NCBI GenBank assembly: GCA_938002955.1
Contig: CALLAA010000259.1
Location: 1 to 39,557 of the forward strand
DNA: 39,557 nt
Reading direction: 5' to 3'
Source: an uncultured Acidimicrobiales bacterium
Lineage (GTDB): Bacteria; Actinomycetota; Acidimicrobiia; Acidimicrobiales; SHLQ01
A program made the position numbers and the translations under genes. Shown piece after piece: positions 34,031 to 39,557 of the stretch (its first letter is position 1; every line of letters starts with the position of its first letter). The notes beneath the pieces are model-generated. The model made no database searches and had not been told where the DNA came from. It saw nothing but the letters and a program-made list of their open reading frames with translations.

Positions 34031-34743
34031 TCGCGGCCCTTACCCTTGCTCAAGAAGTTCTCACCCGCTCCGAGTTCACCGACGCGCTACCGCAGAACAT
34101 TGCGTTCGCGATCATTGCCGGCGTCATGTTGTTCTCGGCGTTCAAGATGGTCACGACCGGCAACGTCGTGCACGCGGCCCTGTACCTGATGATCGTGCTC
34201 GCCGCATCGGCTGCGATCTTCATCTTGCTCGGATCGGACTTTGTCGGCGCCACACAAATCTTGGTCTACATCGGCGCCATCATTGTTCTGTTCTTGTTCG
34301 GCATCATGCTCACCAAAGCCCAACTCGGTGACGACGACTCGGTCTCGTCGGAACGTCGAGGCATGGGTGCTCTCGTTGGCGTGCTGCTCTTCGTTGTCAT
34401 TGGCTTTGCGCTCGTCGACACCTACGAGAACATCGAAGTCGAGTTCAGTGACCCCGAACCGATTGCGTTCACACCGACAACCGCCGATGTCGACGACTTG
34501 CCAACGCCGGTCATCGAAGCGCTCGGACTCGAAGGCCGTACCGGCGAGGTCGAGATTACCCAGGCCGACTTCGACTCGCTCGAGCCCGAAGTGCAACGTC
34601 GCGTTCCCGGCGCCGAAGTGTTTGGCAACAACAAGCAGATCGCCGACGCGATCTTCAGCGACTACATCGTCCCGTTCGAGGCAACCTCGGTACTGCTCCT
34701 CGCAGCATTGATCGGTGCCGTCGTAGTGGCCCGGAAAGAGTAG
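34027..34743 (+). CDS. nuoJ: NADH-quinone oxidoreductase subunit J (copy 2)
   Basis: 238 residues with [15 protein letters not shown] and a final helix at about 218-234. A hydrophilic acidic loop of about 80 residues (near 138-215) precedes the last helix, as in copy 1 but longer. ATGA overlap with nuoI2. Confidence 0.92.
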   Translation: MIAALTLAQEVLTRSEFTDALPQNIAFAIIAGVMLFSAFKMVTTGNVVHAALYLMIVLAASAAIFILLGSDFVGATQILVYIGAIIVLFLFGIMLTKAQLGDDDSVSSERRGMGALVGVLLFVVIGFALVDTYENIEVEFSDPEPIAFTPTTADVDDLPTPVIEALGLEGRTGEVEITQADFDSLEPEVQRRVPGAEVFGNNKQIADAIFSDYIVPFEATSVLLLAALIGAVVVARKE

Positions 34744-34755
34744 GTATCTGCTGTC

Positions 34756-35055
34756 ATGATGCTCAACCAATTCCTCCTGCTCGCCGCCGTGCTGTTCTGC
34801 ATAGGCGTGTACGGCGTGCTGACCCGCCGCAACGGTGTGCTCGTTCTCATGTCTGTCGAGCTCATCTTGAACGCGGTGAACATCAACCTGGTTGCCTTCG
34901 GAGCGTTCCGTGACAACGTTCAGGGCGATGTCTTCGCAATCTTTGTAATCGCCGTCGCAGCCGCTGAGGTTGGCGTTGGCTTGGCCATGGTCCTGCTCAT
35001 GTACCGAAACCGCAAGAGCACCGACTTCACCGAACTCGACATGTTGAAGGGCTGA
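34756..35055 (+). CDS. nuoK: NADH-quinone oxidoreductase subunit K (copy 2)
   Basis: 99 residues, three helices, with the conserved glutamates in SVELILNAVN and AAAEVGVGLA. Two consecutive ATG codons (34756 and 34759) could start it; the first is given. Twelve bases separate it from nuoJ2. Confidence 0.95.
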   Translation: MMLNQFLLLAAVLFCIGVYGVLTRRNGVLVLMSVELILNAVNINLVAFGAFRDNVQGDVFAIFVIAVAAAEVGVGLAMVLLMYRNRKSTDFTELDMLKG

Positions 35056-35060
35056 TGTAG

Positions 35061-37370
<2,310 letters not shown>

Positions 37371-37398
37371 CTCGTAGTCACAAAGCAGGAAACAGATC

Positions 37399-39045
37399 AT
37401 GGAATTTTTTAGGGAATGGGGCCTGACGGCCGCAATCTTCTTGCCGCTCGTCGGTGTCCTCGTGATGATGTTCATCGACAAGAAGGACGAGGCGATGCAC
37501 AAAGTCATCGCGCTCGGAACGTCGTTGGCGATCTTCGGAATCGGCATCGTCTTGTTGTTCGACTTCGACTACGACCGTGCTGGCGAGATGCAGTGGACCA
37601 AGCAGGTCGACTGGATCAACATCATCAAGGCCGAGTACCTGATCGGTATCGACGGCATGTCGTTGCCGCTGTTGATGCTCACGTTCTTGATCACCCCGCT
37701 CGTGATCATCTACTCGTGGAACCACTTCCCGGCGCCGCACAACCCCAAAGCATTCCTCATGCTCATCTTGGTGTTGCACACCGGCATGATCGGCACGTTC
37801 GTTGCCCGTGACCTCGTCTTGTTCTTCGTGTTCTTCGAGGTCGTTCTGCTGCCGATGTTCTTCATGATTGCGGTTTGGGGCGGCGAGGATCGCAAGTACG
37901 CATCGCTCAAGTTCTTCCTCTACACGCTCTTTGGTTCAGCGCTCATGCTCGTGAGCTTCTTGGCGCTGTTCTTCCTCGCCGGTGGCGAGACCTTCAGCAT
38001 TGCTGGTCTGGCCGATGCGGTTGCCGCCGCCTCTGAGGATGAATTCAGCCGGAACGCTCAGCTGTGGATCTTCGGTGGCATGCTCCTCGGCTTTGGCATC
38101 AAAGTGCCAATGTTCCCCTTCCACACCTGGCTTCCCGACGCTCACACCCAGGCCCCGACGCAGGGTTCGGTCATCCTCGCTGCGGTCCTGCTGAAGCTCG
38201 GCACGTACGGCTTTGTCCGCATCGCCATTCCAATCCTTCCCGAGGCTGCCGTTGTTTGGGCGCCATGGATTGGCCTGCTCGCGGTCATCGGCATCATCTA
38301 CGGAGCGCTCGGCTGTCTGGCCCAGACCGACATGAAGCGTCTCATTGCGTTCTCCTCGGTGGCGCACATGGGCTACGTCATGCTCGGCATTGCCACGCTC
38401 ACCGACTGGGGCATCAACGCTGCGGTCTTTGGCATGGTCGCTCACGGCTTGATCACCGGCATGTTGTTCTTCGTTGCTGGTTCGATCAAGGAGCGTTACC
38501 ACACCCTCGAGATCAAGCGTCTCGGTGGACTTCTTCTGCAGGCTCCACGTATGGGCTGGATTCTCGGCTTCATCTCGATGGCATCGCTTGGCCTTCCCGG
38601 CTTGGCCGGATTCTGGGGTGAGTTCCCCGCGATCCTTGCCGCCTACAACCCAGCGAACGGTCTGCCCGTAGGACTCTTCCGGGCCTACATGGTCATCGCT
38701 GCCCTCGGAACGGTCCTCGCTGCTGGCTACTTGCTGTGGCTGCTCCAGCGCACCGCATTTGGCACACCGTCCGAAGAGTTCGTCGACAACCCAGAAATCA
38801 CCGACACGCATCGTGAAGAGTGGCTGGCGTGGACGCCGTTGCTCGTCCTCATCTTGCTCTTCGGTTTGGTACCGGGTCTGATCTTCAACGTCACCGACCC
38901 AGCGGTCGAAGCCCAGCTCAGCGACTGCCTGTCGGTCGACGCTGGTTCCGACAAGGCCAACTTCGATGTTGGACTGTGTGAAAAGGAAGGCGTCGAAGCG
39001 GCGCTCGCAAACCTCGGCGTCGTCTCGACGGCGGACGGAGAGTAA
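37399..39045 (+). CDS. nuoM: NADH-quinone oxidoreductase subunit M (copy 2)
   Basis: 548 residues with FFVFFEVVLLPMFFMIA and KVPMFPFHTWLPDAHTQAPT. The C-terminal tail has two Cys 18 residues apart (SDCLSVD and VGLCEKEG) that could form a disulfide if outside the cytoplasm. It lacks the Asp/His repeat of copy 1. AGGA lies nine bases before the ATG; the 28-base spacer is the longest non-coding gap in this cluster. Confidence 0.95.
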   Translation: MEFFREWGLTAAIFLPLVGVLVMMFIDKKDEAMHKVIALGTSLAIFGIGIVLLFDFDYDRAGEMQWTKQVDWINIIKAEYLIGIDGMSLPLLMLTFLITPLVIIYSWNHFPAPHNPKAFLMLILVLHTGMIGTFVARDLVLFFVFFEVVLLPMFFMIAVWGGEDRKYASLKFFLYTLFGSALMLVSFLALFFLAGGETFSIAGLADAVAAASEDEFSRNAQLWIFGGMLLGFGIKVPMFPFHTWLPDAHTQAPTQGSVILAAVLLKLGTYGFVRIAIPILPEAAVVWAPWIGLLAVIGIIYGALGCLAQTDMKRLIAFSSVAHMGYVMLGIATLTDWGINAAVFGMVAHGLITGMLFFVAGSIKERYHTLEIKRLGGLLLQAPRMGWILGFISMASLGLPGLAGFWGEFPAILAAYNPANGLPVGLFRAYMVIAALGTVLAAGYLLWLLQRTAFGTPSEEFVDNPEITDTHREEWLAWTPLLVLILLFGLVPGLIFNVTDPAVEAQLSDCLSVDAGSDKANFDVGLCEKEGVEAALANLGVVSTADGE

Positions 39046-39048
39046 CCA

Positions 39049-39557
39049 ATGTCCGTACTCGCTCAGGTCGAACCGTTCGTTCGGCCAGCAATCGACTGGC
39101 ACGCCGTTGCCCCCGAGCTCATCCTGCTCGGGTTCGGCGCGCTGCTCACGCTGCTCGACGCAATCTTCCTCGAGCGTGGCCGCAAGATGACCTCGGCGTT
39201 GGCCGGTATTGCCCTGCTCGTCACCATGGTCCCGATCATCACCCTCGCCATCGACGGTGCCGATCGTTCGATGTTCGGCGGCGCATACGTCGTTGACAAC
39301 TTTGCGCTCATCATGAAGGCGCTCTTCTTGTTGTCGGGCTACGTCGTGGTCTTGTTGTCCACGAACTACATCGCAGAGGGCGACTACTGGGAGAACGAGT
39401 ACTACTCGATGCTCCTCGCGTCGATCCTCGGCATGATCGTCATGTCTTCGGCCCGCGACCTCATCACGATCTTCGTGGCCCTCGAGCTCCTGTCGATTCC
39501 CGCCTATCTCATGGCGACGTGGCGCAAACGTGACCTTCGCTCGAACGAGGCCGGTCT
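39049..39557 (+). CDS. nuoN: NADH-quinone oxidoreductase subunit N (copy 2), 5' part
   Basis: The first 169 residues are present and the gene runs off the right edge. DLITIFVALELLSIPAYLMATWRKRD holds the conserved membrane Glu of NuoN. It starts three bases after nuoM2. It completes the A-B-C-D-H-I-J-K-L-M-N order of the second cluster. Confidence 0.93.
   Translation, partial: MSVLAQVEPFVRPAIDWHAVAPELILLGFGALLTLLDAIFLERGRKMTSALAGIALLVTMVPIITLAIDGADRSMFGGAYVVDNFALIMKALFLLSGYVVVLLSTNYIAEGDYWENEYYSMLLASILGMIVMSSARDLITIFVALELLSIPAYLMATWRKRDLRSNEAG

Overview
The window is GC-rich, gene-dense bacterial DNA, almost all coding on the + strand. Tightly overlapping genes, GTG/TTG starts, a C5-type heme pathway, a split b6-type cytochrome b, ferredoxins and two nuo clusters suggest an actinobacterium, most likely of the class Acidimicrobiia. 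That assignment is inference from gene style and content; no database search was possible.

Layout. (1) 1-1778: the 3' part of hemB and complete hemL (tetrapyrrole synthesis). (2) 1838-5318: a predicted M16 metalloprotease lipoprotein and, convergent with it, a small DUF2752 membrane protein. (3) 5331-12485: a cytochrome bc-type quinol oxidase locus. A membrane-anchored mono-heme cytochrome c is read leftward. Across a 408-bp regulatory gap a rightward set follows: small membrane protein, 2x[4Fe-4S] ferredoxin, cytochrome b6-like subunit, subunit IV-like subunit, Rieske protein, di-heme cytochrome c, and an unknown membrane protein with a CxxC motif. (4) 12489-28548: a complete 14-gene nuoABCDEFGHIJKLMN set (complex I, copy 1), followed by a small membrane protein and a strong bidirectional terminator. 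(5) 29133-29393: a small ferredoxin on the minus strand. (6) 29642 to the window end: a second nuo cluster in order A-B-C-D-H-I-J-K-L-M-N (nuoN cut by the edge) with no E, F or G, i.e. the 11-subunit type that lacks the NADH-input module.

Together the locus encodes most of an electron transport chain. NADH enters through Nuo1, and perhaps ferredoxin through Nuo2. Menaquinone is the presumed carrier, and the b6/IV/Rieske complex passes electrons to c-type cytochromes. The heme genes sit at the left edge.

Most noteworthy: a 39-codon reading frame made of two 57-bp tandem repeats, joined by ATGA overlaps to nuoC2 and nuoD2; an N-terminal IPEHLxKR-type motif shared by cytochrome c and subunit IV; a cytochrome b6-style Cys suggesting a covalent extra heme; matching TAGATT-N8-GTG promoter/start arrangements at two genes; a NuoG lacking all four N7 cluster cysteines; a NuoH2 lacking conserved quinone-site residues; and Asp/His-rich or Ala-rich additions on several complex I subunits.
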